Shown here: in pieces, positions 43,595 to 52,450 of the stretch | Position numbering within the stretch: the stretch's first letter is position 1 | How the letters are laid out: every line of letters begins with the position of its first letter | Assembly (NCBI RefSeq): GCF_019449275.2 | Contig: NZ_JAHZQZ020000014.1 | Coordinates: forward strand, 620,001-684,000 | Length of the DNA stretch: 64,000 nt | Source: Microbacterium sp. HD4P20 | Lineage (GTDB): Bacteria; Actinomycetota; Actinomycetes; Actinomycetales; Microbacteriaceae | Direction of reading: 5' to 3' | The notes under the pieces: generated by a model | Databases searched by the model: none | Told to the model about the DNA's origin: nothing | The model's input: only the letters and a program-made list of their open reading frames with translations | Position numbers and translations under genes: made by a program

Positions 43595-43625
43595 GTGATG
43601 CGATGACGGATGCCGCGGCCGCTCT

Positions 43626-44867
43626 CTACCCGCCCTGCTGTCCGAGTTCTCCGTAGATCGAGAAGATCGGCATGTACAGCGAGATCACCATGCCGCCGAT
43701 GATGATCCCGATGCCGACGATCAGGATGGGCTCGATCGACGCGGTGAGCTGATCGGTGGCGGCCTCGACCTCGTTCTCGTAGAAGTCAGCGATGCTCGTG
43801 AGCATGTCGGCCAGCGTTCCCGACTCCTCGCCGACGGCAGCCATCTGCGACACCATGAGCGGGAAGACCCCCGCCTTCGCGAGCGGCGCCGAGAACGACT
43901 TTCCCTGCTTCACCGACTCCTGGATCTCGCGGACCGCTTCCTCGATCTTCCAGTTGTTCGACGCCGTGCCCACAATAGACAGGGCCTGCACGAGCGGCAC
44001 GCCGGCGTGCAGCATCATCGAGAGACTGCGCGTGAACCGGGCCACCGCGATCTTCGTGGCCAGCGGGCCGAACACCGGGAGCTTCAGCCGCCATGGGTCC
44101 ACGATCCTGCGCACCCTGTCATCGCGGCGGTTGCGCACCCACCACATCGAGCCGGCCACCGTCACCACGATCATCACGGGCAGGAGCCACACCATGTTGT
44201 TCGACAGGGTGACCAGGATCTGCGTCGGGAGAGGCAGCGCCGAGCCGAGGTTGGTGAACATGCCCTCGAAGATCGGCACGACGAAGGTGACCATCGCGAT
44301 GACGCCGAGGATCGCGATCACGAAGACGATGATCGGGTAGGTGGTGGCTGACTTGATCTTGCCCTGCAGCTCGGCCTCGCCTTGATAGGTCTCGGCGATG
44401 GTGGCCAGCGACTGTCCGAGGAATCCGCCCGCCTCACCGACCTTGACCATGCTGACCATGAGGGGCGGGAAGATGTCAGGATGCTTCTCCAGCGCGGCCG
44501 AGAAGGATGAGCCGGACTCGATCGAGGCGTGCACGCCCACGAGCGCCCGCTGCAGCTTCTTGTCCTCCGCCTGCTCGATCAGGATCGACAGCGTGCGCAT
44601 GAGGGGCAGGCCGGCATTGATGAGGCCCGCCATCTGCTTCGCGAAGACCGCGAGCGTGCCGACCTTCACGCGCTTCTCGAAGCCGGGGATCGAGATCTCC
44701 TGATTCAGGCCGGTTTTCGAGGTCAGGGTCACTTCCAGCGGTGTCAGCCCCTGTGCCCGGAGCTTCGCCGTGACGGCGCTCTCGTTCGGCGCCTCGAGCG
44801 AACCCTTGACGATTCCCCCGCCCGTGGCGTCGACCGCCCGGTAGGTGTATTCCTCGATGAGTGCCAT
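43626..44867 (-). CDS. pilC: type IV pilus inner-membrane platform protein PilC
   Basis: Polytopic platform protein, 413 residues, that links the motor ATPases to the pilin base. It has two T2SSF repeats: FAKQMAGLINAGLPLMRTLSIL with PPLMVSMVKVGEAGGFLGQSL, and FTRSLSMMLHAGVPLVQALSIV with PLMVSQMAAVGEESGTLADML. Three or more membrane segments lie between and after the repeats. The start ATG at 44867 overlaps the pilT stop by one base (TGATG). It is the last gene of the minus-strand pil operon; its stop is 31 bases from that of pilB. Confidence 0.94.
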   Translation of the reverse strand: MALIEEYTYRAVDATGGGIVKGSLEAPNESAVTAKLRAQGLTPLEVTLTSKTGLNQEISIPGFEKRVKVGTLAVFAKQMAGLINAGLPLMRTLSILIEQAEDKKLQRALVGVHASIESGSSFSAALEKHPDIFPPLMVSMVKVGEAGGFLGQSLATIAETYQGEAELQGKIKSATTYPIIVFVIAILGVIAMVTFVVPIFEGMFTNLGSALPLPTQILVTLSNNMVWLLPVMIVVTVAGSMWWVRNRRDDRVRRIVDPWRLKLPVFGPLATKIAVARFTRSLSMMLHAGVPLVQALSIVGTASNNWKIEEAVREIQESVKQGKSFSAPLAKAGVFPLMVSQMAAVGEESGTLADMLTSIADFYENEVEAATDQLTASIEPILIVGIGIIIGGMVISLYMPIFSIYGELGQQGG

Positions 44868-46012
44868 CAGCTCTCCCAGCCCATCAGCTGCCGCTCTCCG
44901 GAGTGCATCGTCCACGACTCGGCGTCGAGATCGCGGGGTCGAACGCGCGCATCGTCGAGTGACGACGGATCCGCGGCGTACGACTTCGCGAGTGACATCG
45001 AGATGCTGCCGTCCTCGACGAGACGGCGCAGATCCTGGTCCAGGGTGTGCATGCCCAGCGCCCCGCCTGCCTGCAGCATGGAGTAGATCTGGCTGACCTG
45101 ACCCTCGCGGATGAGGTTCGCGATGGCCGGCGTGTTGATGAGCACCTCGGTGGCGATCACACGCCCGTCACTCTGTGCCATGGGAAGCAGCGTCTGGCTC
45201 ATGATGCCCTGCAGCGTGTCGCCGAGCTGAGTGCGCACCTGCGTCTGCTGATCGGGCGGAAACGCGTCGACGATCCGGTTGATCGACTTCGCCGCGCTCT
45301 GTGTGTGCAGCGTCGACAGCACGAGGTGACCCGTCTCGGCCGCTGAGAGCGCGGTAGAGATCGAAACGGGGTCACGAAGCTCGCCGATGAGGATGACATC
45401 GGGATCCTGACGGAGCACGCGGCGAAGGGCCTCGGCGAACGACCGGGTGTCGCTCCCGATCTCGCGCTGATGGATGAGCGCGGTGCGGCTGGTGTGCTGG
45501 AACTCGACGGGATCTTCGACGGTGACGATGTGCGCCGGGAGCGTGCGGTTGACGATGTCGATCATCGCCGACAGCGTGGTCGATTTGCCCGAGCCGGTGG
45601 GGCCTGTCACGAGGACGAGACCGCGTGGCCGCAACACCAGGTCGCGGGCGACCGCGGGCACGCCGAGCTGCTCGAGACTGAGCGCCTTGTCGGCGATGAA
45701 CCGCAACGCCACGGCGACGTCGCCCAGCTGGCGGAACACATTGACGCGGAATCGGGCGACGTCCGGCACCGAGTACGACAGGTCGACTTCGCCGTGCTCG
45801 CGGAACTCGGCGATCTGCTCCGTGGTCATGAGACCGCCCACCGCCGCCTCGAGCCAGTTCGTGCCGGTCGGCTCTTCGTATCCCGGGATCCGTGTGAGGT
45901 CGCCCTTGACTCGCATGAGAGGCGGGTGGTTGGCCGTCAGGTGCACGTCCGAGGCGCCGGCTCGTCCGGCGACGCCCAGCATGCCGGCGAGGGTGGTGGA
46001 GTCGTAGGTCAT
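44867..46012 (-). CDS. pilT: type IV pilus retraction ATPase PilT
   Basis: Retraction motor of 381 residues. Motifs are the N-terminal ASDVHLTANHPPLMRVKG, Walker A GPTGSGKSTTLSAM, Asp box VEDPVEF, Walker B LRQDPDVILIGELRD, His box HLVLSTLHTQSA, and AIANLIREGQ, close to the PilT-specific AIRNLIREGK. Its presence implies retractable pili (twitching, DNA capture or surface sensing) rather than a secretion-only system. ATG at 46012 lies one base after the pilO stop. Confidence 0.94.
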   Translation of the reverse strand: MTYDSTTLAGMLGVAGRAGASDVHLTANHPPLMRVKGDLTRIPGYEEPTGTNWLEAAVGGLMTTEQIAEFREHGEVDLSYSVPDVARFRVNVFRQLGDVAVALRFIADKALSLEQLGVPAVARDLVLRPRGLVLVTGPTGSGKSTTLSAMIDIVNRTLPAHIVTVEDPVEFQHTSRTALIHQREIGSDTRSFAEALRRVLRQDPDVILIGELRDPVSISTALSAAETGHLVLSTLHTQSAAKSINRIVDAFPPDQQTQVRTQLGDTLQGIMSQTLLPMAQSDGRVIATEVLINTPAIANLIREGQVSQIYSMLQAGGALGMHTLDQDLRRLVEDGSISMSLAKSYAADPSSLDDARVRPRDLDAESWTMHSGERQLMGWES

Positions 46013-46013
46013 G

Positions 46014-46697
46014 TCAGTCTTCCGTCCGGGTGAAGGCGAGCGCTGAGACGGTGAGCGTGCCGTCGCTGAAGGTGCCGTCGATGAGTGAGAGGAGGCGCGG
46101 ACCTCGGCCCAGAGCGTCCATGAACGCGGCAGCCTGCGTCGCGTCGGCGACCTCCACCGTGATCGTGATCGGAATCTGCCGCTGCGGTGGCTCCTCCGCG
46201 CTCGCCGCGGGATCCCCCGGCGCCTCACCGTTCTGCGTCGCGTCCGTCGCGGTTGTCTTGTCTTCGGCCGCGGCGGTCGGCTCGGGTGCCGGCTGGGCGG
46301 CCGTCTCGGATGCAGCTGCCGCGCCTTCCTCGACCGCCGCCGTTCTCGGCGCGAACGCCTCCGGCTCGACCGCGGAGATGGACTCGATTGTGGCGCCGGA
46401 CTCCGACGCGACCACGGTCACGATCTCGAAGACGTCGTCGAGCTGCGGTATGGCGGCGACTTCGCGGCGAAGCCCTGCCACATCAGTTTCGATCTCGGCG
46501 ATCCGGCGTGAGGCCTCCGTCAACTGCACGACTTGGATGTCGTAGATGCCGTTGGTCTGTGCGACGGTGCGAGTGTCGGCATCCGTCCGCTGGGCTTGCC
46601 CGTACAGCGGGAAGGCGCCGAGCAGGGCGCCGGCGACGAGGATGCCGACGATCACGACGGCCCCGAGAACGTTGATCAGCTGCTTCGAGATCTTCAC
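46014..46697 (-). CDS. pilO: type IV pilus alignment protein, PilO-like
   Basis: A 227-residue bitopic membrane protein. The N-terminal membrane helix (LINVLGAVVIVGILVAGALLG) is followed by a coiled coil (RRIAEIETDVAGLRREVAAIPQ) and a ferredoxin-like periplasmic-type domain. This domain is interrupted by an Ala/Glu/Pro-rich low-complexity insert of about 50 residues. PilO with PilN and PilM aligns the machine in the membrane. The GTG start at 46697 overlaps the pilN stop (GTGA). Assignment rests on topology and position in pilMNO order. Confidence 0.85.
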   Translation of the reverse strand: MKISKQLINVLGAVVIVGILVAGALLGAFPLYGQAQRTDADTRTVAQTNGIYDIQVVQLTEASRRIAEIETDVAGLRREVAAIPQLDDVFEIVTVVASESGATIESISAVEPEAFAPRTAAVEEGAAAASETAAQPAPEPTAAAEDKTTATDATQNGEAPGDPAASAEEPPQRQIPITITVEVADATQAAAFMDALGRGPRLLSLIDGTFSDGTLTVSALAFTRTED

Positions 46698-47338
46698 TTC
46701 TCGTCCTCGTCCGCTGCATAGTCGCCGGAGTAGACCGACTGGTCGAACTCGACCCGGAGCTCGTAGGTGTACCCGGTCTCGGATGCCGTGCTCTGCCATC
46801 CGTCGATATCGAGAACGCCGGGCACGGGACGTAGCGCACGCACGATCGGCACGATCTCGTGCGGCGTTGCGCTCGCGAGTGACAGCGTTCCTGATGCACC
46901 GACCGCCGCGGAGGGGTCCTCGCCCTGCGGCACTCCTCCGGGCGCGAGGCTGAACCCTTCGACGGTGACACCGTCGGGGAGGGTTCTCTGCACGGTGGCG
47001 AGCACCGAGCTCCACTCGAGATCCGTCGCCATCGCCTCCGCGCGGAACGCCGACAGCTCGGACTGGAGGTCGAGAGTGGAGCGGACATCGGCGAGCGCGG
47101 CGAGGTCGCCGAGAAGGGCCGTCGTACGCGCGTTCTCAGCGCTCAGCCGCTGCTGTGCACCCAGCAGCAGGGCGTAGGAGCCCGCCGTCGCAAGCAGGAT
47201 CACGGCCATGGCGGCCACGAGCGCAAGCGACCAGCGACGGATCACCTTGTTCCGCGCGCGGCGCACCATCTCGGCGCGCGGCATGAGATTCACACGCGGC
47301 ACGCCTGCGAACGAATACCCCGGACTGTCAGCCGACAT
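46694..47338 (-). CDS. pilN: type IV pilus alignment protein, PilN-like
   Basis: A 214-residue bitopic protein. The cytoplasmic N-terminus contains VPRVNLMPRAE, matching the conserved 'INLLP' motif of PilN that docks into PilM. One membrane helix (WSLALVAAMAVILLATAGSYALLL) and a coiled coil plus ferredoxin-like domain follow. Its ATG overlaps the pilM stop by one base, and its stop overlaps the pilO start. Confidence 0.88.
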   Translation of the reverse strand: MSADSPGYSFAGVPRVNLMPRAEMVRRARNKVIRRWSLALVAAMAVILLATAGSYALLLGAQQRLSAENARTTALLGDLAALADVRSTLDLQSELSAFRAEAMATDLEWSSVLATVQRTLPDGVTVEGFSLAPGGVPQGEDPSAAVGASGTLSLASATPHEIVPIVRALRPVPGVLDIDGWQSTASETGYTYELRVEFDQSVYSGDYAADEDEK

Positions 47339-48396
47339 CAGCGTCCCTCCCCGAGTGCGATGCCCACCGTCGTGAGCAGGTTCAGGTCGTCCTCGCCGTG
47401 GGGCATGACCTTGCCCGAGGCGACACGGCCGACCCCCATGAACTCGACCGGGAGCGGCAGGCCGGCAGCGAGCGCCTCAGAGACACCCGGCACGGCGGCA
47501 CCCGCGCCACTGAGCAGCACGCGGGTCACCGGCCGGTCGGCGGAGCGGTCCGAGTAGAACCGCAGGGTGCTGCTGAGCCGGGTGACGATGTCGGCGATCG
47601 CCGCGGGTGACATGCCTGCGGGACGTACAGCCGTACGTGCTCCCGATCGCTGGCGCCGCATCGGCGCATCGACGCGGGACGGAACCGTCTCGAGGGCCTC
47701 GACCGGCTGCGCCTCATCGTGCGCGGCCAGCTCGCTCAGGCTGGCGGTCTCGCGCGCCATGACGGCCCCGGTACGGATCTCCATCGGGATGATGCGCACG
47801 AACTGCGGCACGCCCTCACGCACCACCACGACGTAGCTGGTGTGGTCGCCGAGGTGGAAGGCCGCCACGGTCTCGCCTCCGAAGCCGGCGCGGTTGATCG
47901 CCCGAGCAAGGCCGAAGGGCGCGAGATCGACGACGTCGACCCGGATCTTGGCCTTCGCGGTGGTCGCGAGCAGTTCTTCGACCGTTTCGGCAACGGCCGC
48001 CACGAGGAGCCCTGTCACCTGACCGCCGTGCTGCGTGGTCGGGTGGAAGTCGAGCACGGCCTGATCAGCGGGTACGGGCAGCAGGTCCTGCACCTGGAAC
48101 GGGAGCGCCTGCTTCAGCAGGTCGGGTCGCAGCGCGGTGGTCGTGTACTCGCGGACGAGAATGCGGCGACTGCCCAGGCCCAGCACGACCTGCTTGCCCT
48201 TGATGCCGGACCGGCTCCACAGCTGGCGGAGCGCGAGCGCGACGGCGTCCTTGTCGAACACTTCGGAGTCCTTGGCCGCGCCGGGAGGCAGCAGCACCGA
48301 TCCGAACGCGACGATGACCGGGGCCTTGCCGCTCGACACCTCGACAGCGCGCACGCCCTCTTCGGTGATCTCCAGCCCGACAATCGTCTTGGCCAT
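47338..48396 (-). CDS. pilM: type IV pilus actin-like ATPase PilM
   Basis: A cytoplasmic actin-fold protein of 352 residues that binds the PilN tail. Motifs are KTIVGLEITEEGVRAVEV (phosphate 1 region), LPFQVQDLLPVPADQAVLDF, AAFHLGDHTSYVVVV (phosphate 2) and RVLLSGAGAAVPGVSEALA (adenosine motif). ATG at 48396 gives the conserved N-terminus. It follows pilD by about 45 bases and begins the pilMNO-T-C block. Confidence 0.92.
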   Translation of the reverse strand: MAKTIVGLEITEEGVRAVEVSSGKAPVIVAFGSVLLPPGAAKDSEVFDKDAVALALRQLWSRSGIKGKQVVLGLGSRRILVREYTTTALRPDLLKQALPFQVQDLLPVPADQAVLDFHPTTQHGGQVTGLLVAAVAETVEELLATTAKAKIRVDVVDLAPFGLARAINRAGFGGETVAAFHLGDHTSYVVVVREGVPQFVRIIPMEIRTGAVMARETASLSELAAHDEAQPVEALETVPSRVDAPMRRQRSGARTAVRPAGMSPAAIADIVTRLSSTLRFYSDRSADRPVTRVLLSGAGAAVPGVSEALAAGLPLPVEFMGVGRVASGKVMPHGEDDLNLLTTVGIALGEGR

Positions 48397-48440
48397 GGCC
48401 CTTGCCCTTCTTTCGATTCGTCCGCGCCGCAGTCGTTCCG

Positions 48441-49292
48441 CTAGGCGGTGACGAGAAGTCCTAAGTACCCACGCGCGAGCGACTCGCCCGCGATGATTCC
48501 CACCCATGCCCCGGCGATCATCCACGGGCCGAACGGGATCGCGGTCTTGCGGCCCGCCCGTCGGGCGAGCAGGAGAGCGATTCCGAACACGCCGCCCAGC
48601 ACGAACGCCGCGAAGGCACCGACGATCAGCGGCCCCCAGCCGAGCCACGCGAGCACGAGGCCGACGACGCCCGCCAGTTTGACGTCGCCGCCGCCCATGC
48701 CGGCGGGGCGCACGAGGCGCAGGATGAAGTAGAACGCGTAAAGAATGGCAGCGCCGATCGCCGCACGTAGAAGCGCCTCCCACGGCGCGCCGAGCACGCA
48801 CGCGATCGTGAACAGGATGCCGACCACGATGTAGCTCGGCAGGACGATCGCGTTCGGCAGCCGGTGCGTGTCGAGGTCGATGAGCGTGAGCGCGATACTG
48901 ATCGCCGCGAAGTACAGGTATGCGACGACGATCACGGCGAGCGCCCACCAGTCAGCGGCGTCCGGTCGTTGAGCGAGCGAAGCGAGGCGAAACGCGTCCG
49001 CGAACGCCCACACCACCCCGGCGAACGCCACGCCGGTAGCGAGCTCGACCAGCGGGTACCGCGGCGAGATGCGCGCCGTGCAGCCGGCGCACTTCCCCCG
49101 AAGGAAGAGCCACGAGATGACCGGCACATTCTGCCAGGGCCTCACCGGTGTGCCGCACTGCGGGCACCGGCTCTCGCGCGTGAGCGGGACGCCGGCGGGC
49201 ACGCGAGAGATCACGACGTTCAGAAACGAGCCGATCACGAGTCCCAGAAGACCCGCGAAGACGACGACGGGGAGGAGCGCGGGGTCGATCAC
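48441..49292 (-). CDS. pilD: prepilin peptidase PilD/GspO
   Basis: Membrane aspartyl protease/N-methyltransferase of 283 residues that cleaves and methylates prepilins. The N-terminal VIGSFLNVVISRVP precedes a zinc-type Cys tetrad (CPQC and CAGC). The two catalytic aspartates lie in LTLIDLDTHRLPN and GMGGGDVKLAG. About eight membrane helices. Its GTG overlaps the stop of the large minor pilin gene (GTGA), so processing enzyme and substrates are made from one transcript. Confidence 0.95.
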   Translation of the reverse strand: MIDPALLPVVVFAGLLGLVIGSFLNVVISRVPAGVPLTRESRCPQCGTPVRPWQNVPVISWLFLRGKCAGCTARISPRYPLVELATGVAFAGVVWAFADAFRLASLAQRPDAADWWALAVIVVAYLYFAAISIALTLIDLDTHRLPNAIVLPSYIVVGILFTIACVLGAPWEALLRAAIGAAILYAFYFILRLVRPAGMGGGDVKLAGVVGLVLAWLGWGPLIVGAFAAFVLGGVFGIALLLARRAGRKTAIPFGPWMIAGAWVGIIAGESLARGYLGLLVTA

Positions 49293-50935
49293 GGCACGTC
49301 TCGCAACGAGAGAAGGTCACCCATGCCGGAGGGGATGCCGCCGGAGCCACCGCTGCCTGGCCAGGGCTCGACATCCTTGCCGAAATCGTAGCCAGGGACG
49401 TTGCGGGGTGCGAAGGCCACCGTGACGCCTCCGCCGAACTCCAGTCGGCCGGAGTAGACCTGGCCCCGGAGAGTGGCTATGCCGCTGTTGAACTTCATCA
49501 GGCAGGGCGTGTAGATGTAGACCGCGATCTGAGGGTCGACCGTTGATTCGTTCAACTGCTGGGAATCCTGCGCCGGCCATGCACACTGGGGGCCGGGAGT
49601 GCCCGGCTGGCTGTCGGGGGTGATGAGGAAGATCGTGTGAGGCTGCCCATCAGCGCTCTTGAACTTGGTCCCCGAGAGGAACCAGCGGTGGGCGATGATC
49701 GCAATGTCGTGGTTGATGGTGACTTCCTTGTTCGCACCGCCGGCGTTCGTGTCGAAATTCCCTGCGCATGCGCGGATGTCGAAGATCATCCTGCTGCTCA
49801 GTGCACCTGCGACCGCAGTGACGTCGGCGGAGTTGCCGGACCACTTGTCGCAGGCGGAGCCCGTGACCGTCGTGAGCTGGTAGCCCTCGTCCGCCCATGC
49901 CTGCGGCGGCGTGGTGGCGTTCACGGGGGTGAACTCCACATCTTGCCAGTCAGGGATCTGCGGAAGAGTCGGTGCGGCGAGCTCGGTGTTCTTGACGAGA
50001 GCGCCCTGGACGATGGAGTCGGCGGAAGTCTTCCAGATGCCGTAGCCGCCCTTGTAGACGAAATTGCCGAGGATCGTGCCGCTGCCCAGCGTGCTGGATC
50101 CAGAGCCGGCAGCGCTCACGCTCCCGTACACCGTGCCGCCGTTCAGTGTGAACGTGCCGCCGAGGAAGGCATTTCCCTCAGTGCCGCCGGATGTGCCGAT
50201 GATGCCCGCGATCGTGTGGTCGACGTTCTTGGGAGCGACCAGGTTGCCCTCGATCGTGCCGCCGTTGATGTTGGCTCTGCTGCCGATGTACGCGTTGCCT
50301 TCGACCAGGCAGCCGCTGTCGAGCTGCAGCTCCCCGGTCTTCGTATAGATGTCACCGGGGAAGACCGAGCCCGAACCGCACGCGATGTTCCCTATCGATG
50401 CGTAGAGACCGGCAGAGCCGGTGAACTCGTCGATGCCGACCTCGCTGTTGATCTCGTCGTACACGTAGGAATTCATCCGCGTGTTCAGCCCATAGGTGTA
50501 GAACAGGCCCGGGCCACCCGCGGTGGGCGGCGTCGCATCCGGAGCGACGTCGAGCTCGTACACCGCTCTCACGGTCGTGCTGCCGCCGCGGCTGGACGTG
50601 CCCGTCGATTCGAGGACGACCAGCTTGGTGGATTCGTCGCACGTGCTGGTGGCGGAGTACGTCGAGCCCGCTCCGAGCTCTACGTCGGTCAGCGTCTGGT
50701 CGCACACGTCGCCCCCCGTGGCCGCGGCGACCAGTTGGGCGATGCCCGCGTCGGCAGCGGCACGCGACTGCGCAGTGCTGCGGCTGTCGACGGCGACGCC
50801 GCTGGTGTTGGTGACGATCACGGCGAGCGTGAGCGCGCCGATGCTGAGCACGAGCATGATGACGAGCACCGAGACGAGGGCCGAGCCGCTCTCATCACGT
50901 CGCGCTCGCCATCGCCGTCGCAGAACTACCAGCAT
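49289..50935 (-). CDS. large PilX/GspK-like minor pilin with Gly-rich repeat region
   Basis: A 548-residue protein with a prepilin-like N-terminus: basic leader, then SGSALVSVLVIMLVLSIGALTLAV (cleavage likely after Gly17). The +5 position is Ser, not Glu, as in the tip-forming GspK/PilX class. The ectodomain is unusually large. Residues 170-300 contain short Gly-rich beta repeats (INGGTIEGNLV; LGGTFTLNGGTVYGSV; LGSGTILGNFVYKGG), which resemble bactofilin-like beta-helix rungs. The rest holds several cysteines and a C-terminal beta-rich domain. ATG at 50935 overlaps the upstream pilin gene by ten bases. Confidence 0.82.
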   Translation of the reverse strand: MLVVLRRRWRARRDESGSALVSVLVIMLVLSIGALTLAVIVTNTSGVAVDSRSTAQSRAAADAGIAQLVAAATGGDVCDQTLTDVELGAGSTYSATSTCDESTKLVVLESTGTSSRGGSTTVRAVYELDVAPDATPPTAGGPGLFYTYGLNTRMNSYVYDEINSEVGIDEFTGSAGLYASIGNIACGSGSVFPGDIYTKTGELQLDSGCLVEGNAYIGSRANINGGTIEGNLVAPKNVDHTIAGIIGTSGGTEGNAFLGGTFTLNGGTVYGSVSAAGSGSSTLGSGTILGNFVYKGGYGIWKTSADSIVQGALVKNTELAAPTLPQIPDWQDVEFTPVNATTPPQAWADEGYQLTTVTGSACDKWSGNSADVTAVAGALSSRMIFDIRACAGNFDTNAGGANKEVTINHDIAIIAHRWFLSGTKFKSADGQPHTIFLITPDSQPGTPGPQCAWPAQDSQQLNESTVDPQIAVYIYTPCLMKFNSGIATLRGQVYSGRLEFGGGVTVAFAPRNVPGYDFGKDVEPWPGSGGSGGIPSGMGDLLSLRDVP

Positions 50936-51471
50936 GCCGGCGCTCCTCCCCCGGCGGCCACGGCCTGCGCGGTGACAGCGGTCGTGACGGGAACCGTCGC
51001 GTCTCCGACGGAGACGGATATGCCGAGATCGATCCCTCTCGTGCCGGCGGCGGCGAATGCCCGTCCCCCCGACAGGGTGCCGCTTGCACCCTCGGTGAGG
51101 GCGCTCCACCCGCTGGTGTCGGCGTCGCGGGCGTCGGCTCCGGTGCTGTAGCGCAGAGCGCCGCCCGCATCCAGCGCCCACGCTCGGCACTCGAAAACTC
51201 CGGCGGCGGTGATGACGACGGCATCGATACGCAGGCCGACGCTGTCGACCGCGACCGCGGTGGCGTTGCGCATCGACGACTGCAGCGAGGCGTTCACGAC
51301 GTTTGCCTTTCCGGTCGCGCTGTCACGCGCTGTCGTCTGCTTCTGGGCGGCGAGCCCGTTGGCGAAGAGGAGCGCGAGCAGTCCGACGAAGAGGCCGGAC
51401 ATAACGATGTAGACGATCAGTTCGACGAGCGATATCCCAGCCTCGTCTGGGCATACCCGGCGCGGGATCAT
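50926..51471 (-). CDS. PilW/PilJ-like minor pilin
   Basis: A 181-residue prepilin-like protein. The leader MIPRRVCPDEAG is followed by ISLVELIVYIVMSGLFVGLLALL, with cleavage after Gly12 and Glu at +5 (Glu17). The first mature residue is Ile rather than Phe. The globular domain is small and beta-rich with a Cys near the end (APACW). ATG at 51471 overlaps the preceding pilin stop (ATGA). Assignment to PilW type is by position and size; it is a minor pilin with good confidence. Confidence 0.82.
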   Translation of the reverse strand: MIPRRVCPDEAGISLVELIVYIVMSGLFVGLLALLFANGLAAQKQTTARDSATGKANVVNASLQSSMRNATAVAVDSVGLRIDAVVITAAGVFECRAWALDAGGALRYSTGADARDADTSGWSALTEGASGTLSGGRAFAAAGTRGIDLGISVSVGDATVPVTTAVTAQAVAAGGGAPACW

Positions 51472-51890
51472 GGCTCTGACACCAGCACGAGGGTGGGGAT
51501 GGCGACGAGCGAGAGCCCCGTGGCGCTGAGCACTTCCACGGTCACGGCGACCGTAGCCGGGTAGAGCGCCGCGTCCGTCGGGCAGGCGCCGATGTCGACG
51601 GTCGCGCTCAACCCGGTTCCCGCGGGGTCGGAGATCGCGCCCTCGGCGGGGACGGCCTGCGCCGCGAGTTCGGAGCATCGGGATGGCCCCGTGCGATCGA
51701 TGCCGAAACCGGCCTTGATGGGCGCGAGCTGTGCGCTGGCCAAGGCGGTCGCTGCGACGAGATTCCGGTTGACCACGCTCGTGCGGGCGGCGCCGATGGT
51801 GAGGGGCAGCACGGCGAGGGCGAGCACCATGAGCAGGAACATCGCGATGATGACCTCGACGAGGCTGAAGCCTTCTTCGTGGCGTGCCAC
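51468..51890 (-). CDS. PilV-like minor pilin
   Basis: A 140-residue prepilin-like protein. The short leader MARHEEG precedes FSLVEVIIAMFLLMVLALAVLPL, with cleavage after Gly7 and Glu at +5. The mature domain has two Cys that may form a disulfide (SRCSELA and GACPTDA). GTG at 51890 is preferred to GTG 51899 because GGAGG then lies eight bases upstream rather than touching the start codon. Confidence 0.84.
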   Translation of the reverse strand: MARHEEGFSLVEVIIAMFLLMVLALAVLPLTIGAARTSVVNRNLVAATALASAQLAPIKAGFGIDRTGPSRCSELAAQAVPAEGAISDPAGTGLSATVDIGACPTDAALYPATVAVTVEVLSATGLSLVAIPTLVLVSEP

Positions 51891-51926
51891 GGTGATCACC
51901 TCCCGGCCGATCGTTCGCTGGAACGG

Positions 51927-52319
51927 TTATGGCGTGGGCAGGACGCAGCCCGGACCAGACTGCTGAGCGGCGGTCACACCGGTCTTCGTAGCCTCGACAC
52001 AGAAGCCATCGAGCGTCCTGTCCGTGCCGACCCAAGCCACCGTGACGTCGTCCTTGCTCAAGTTGTCAAAGGTGAATCCGGTCAGCCCGTCCTGGGCGAT
52101 TGCCGACGCCGCCTGAGTAGCGCCGTTCGCTGCCGCCGTCTTGAGGGCGTTCGTTTCCGCCTCCGACTGAAGGTTCAGGAAGATCGGGATGGCGACGGCG
52201 GCGAGGATCCCCAGGATCACGACGACGACGATGAGCTCGATGAGCGAGAAGCCGGCCTCACCGGACTCTTCACGGCGGGCCTTCTCGGCCTGGATGTAGT
52301 TACGCACGAAGGAACGCAT
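51927..52319 (-). CDS. pilA: major type IV pilin PilA
   Basis: A 130-residue type IVa prepilin. The leader (1-23, MRSFVRNYIQAEKARREESGEAG) is longer than usual, then FSLIELIVVVVILGILAAVAIPIFLN forms the classical N-terminal helix with Phe1 and Glu5 of the mature pilin. The globular part has a C-terminal disulfide loop candidate (FCVEATKTG...PGCVLPTP). First gene of the operon that runs to pilC, and most likely the main subunit given its size and canonical helix. Confidence 0.93.
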   Translation of the reverse strand: MRSFVRNYIQAEKARREESGEAGFSLIELIVVVVILGILAAVAIPIFLNLQSEAETNALKTAAANGATQAASAIAQDGLTGFTFDNLSKDDVTVAWVGTDRTLDGFCVEATKTGVTAAQQSGPGCVLPTP

Positions 52320-52374
52320 TGCGGTTCTCTTTCTCTAAGGATGACAGAAGACATCCCTGATCAGACCGCGTTTT

Positions 52375-52390
52375 CGCCCAGTCGCCCAGT
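52375..52390 (-). repeat. tandem 8-base repeat upstream of pilA
   Basis: CGCCCAGT occurs twice in direct succession (52375-52382 and 52383-52390), 56-71 bases before the pilA start. It could belong to the pilA promoter region; no protein is known to bind it. Confidence 0.4.
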
Positions 52391-52450
52391 CATTTCAGGC
52401 TGGCGATCGAAACCATGCGAGTGCATGTTCCCAACCCCCGTCGACCATCA

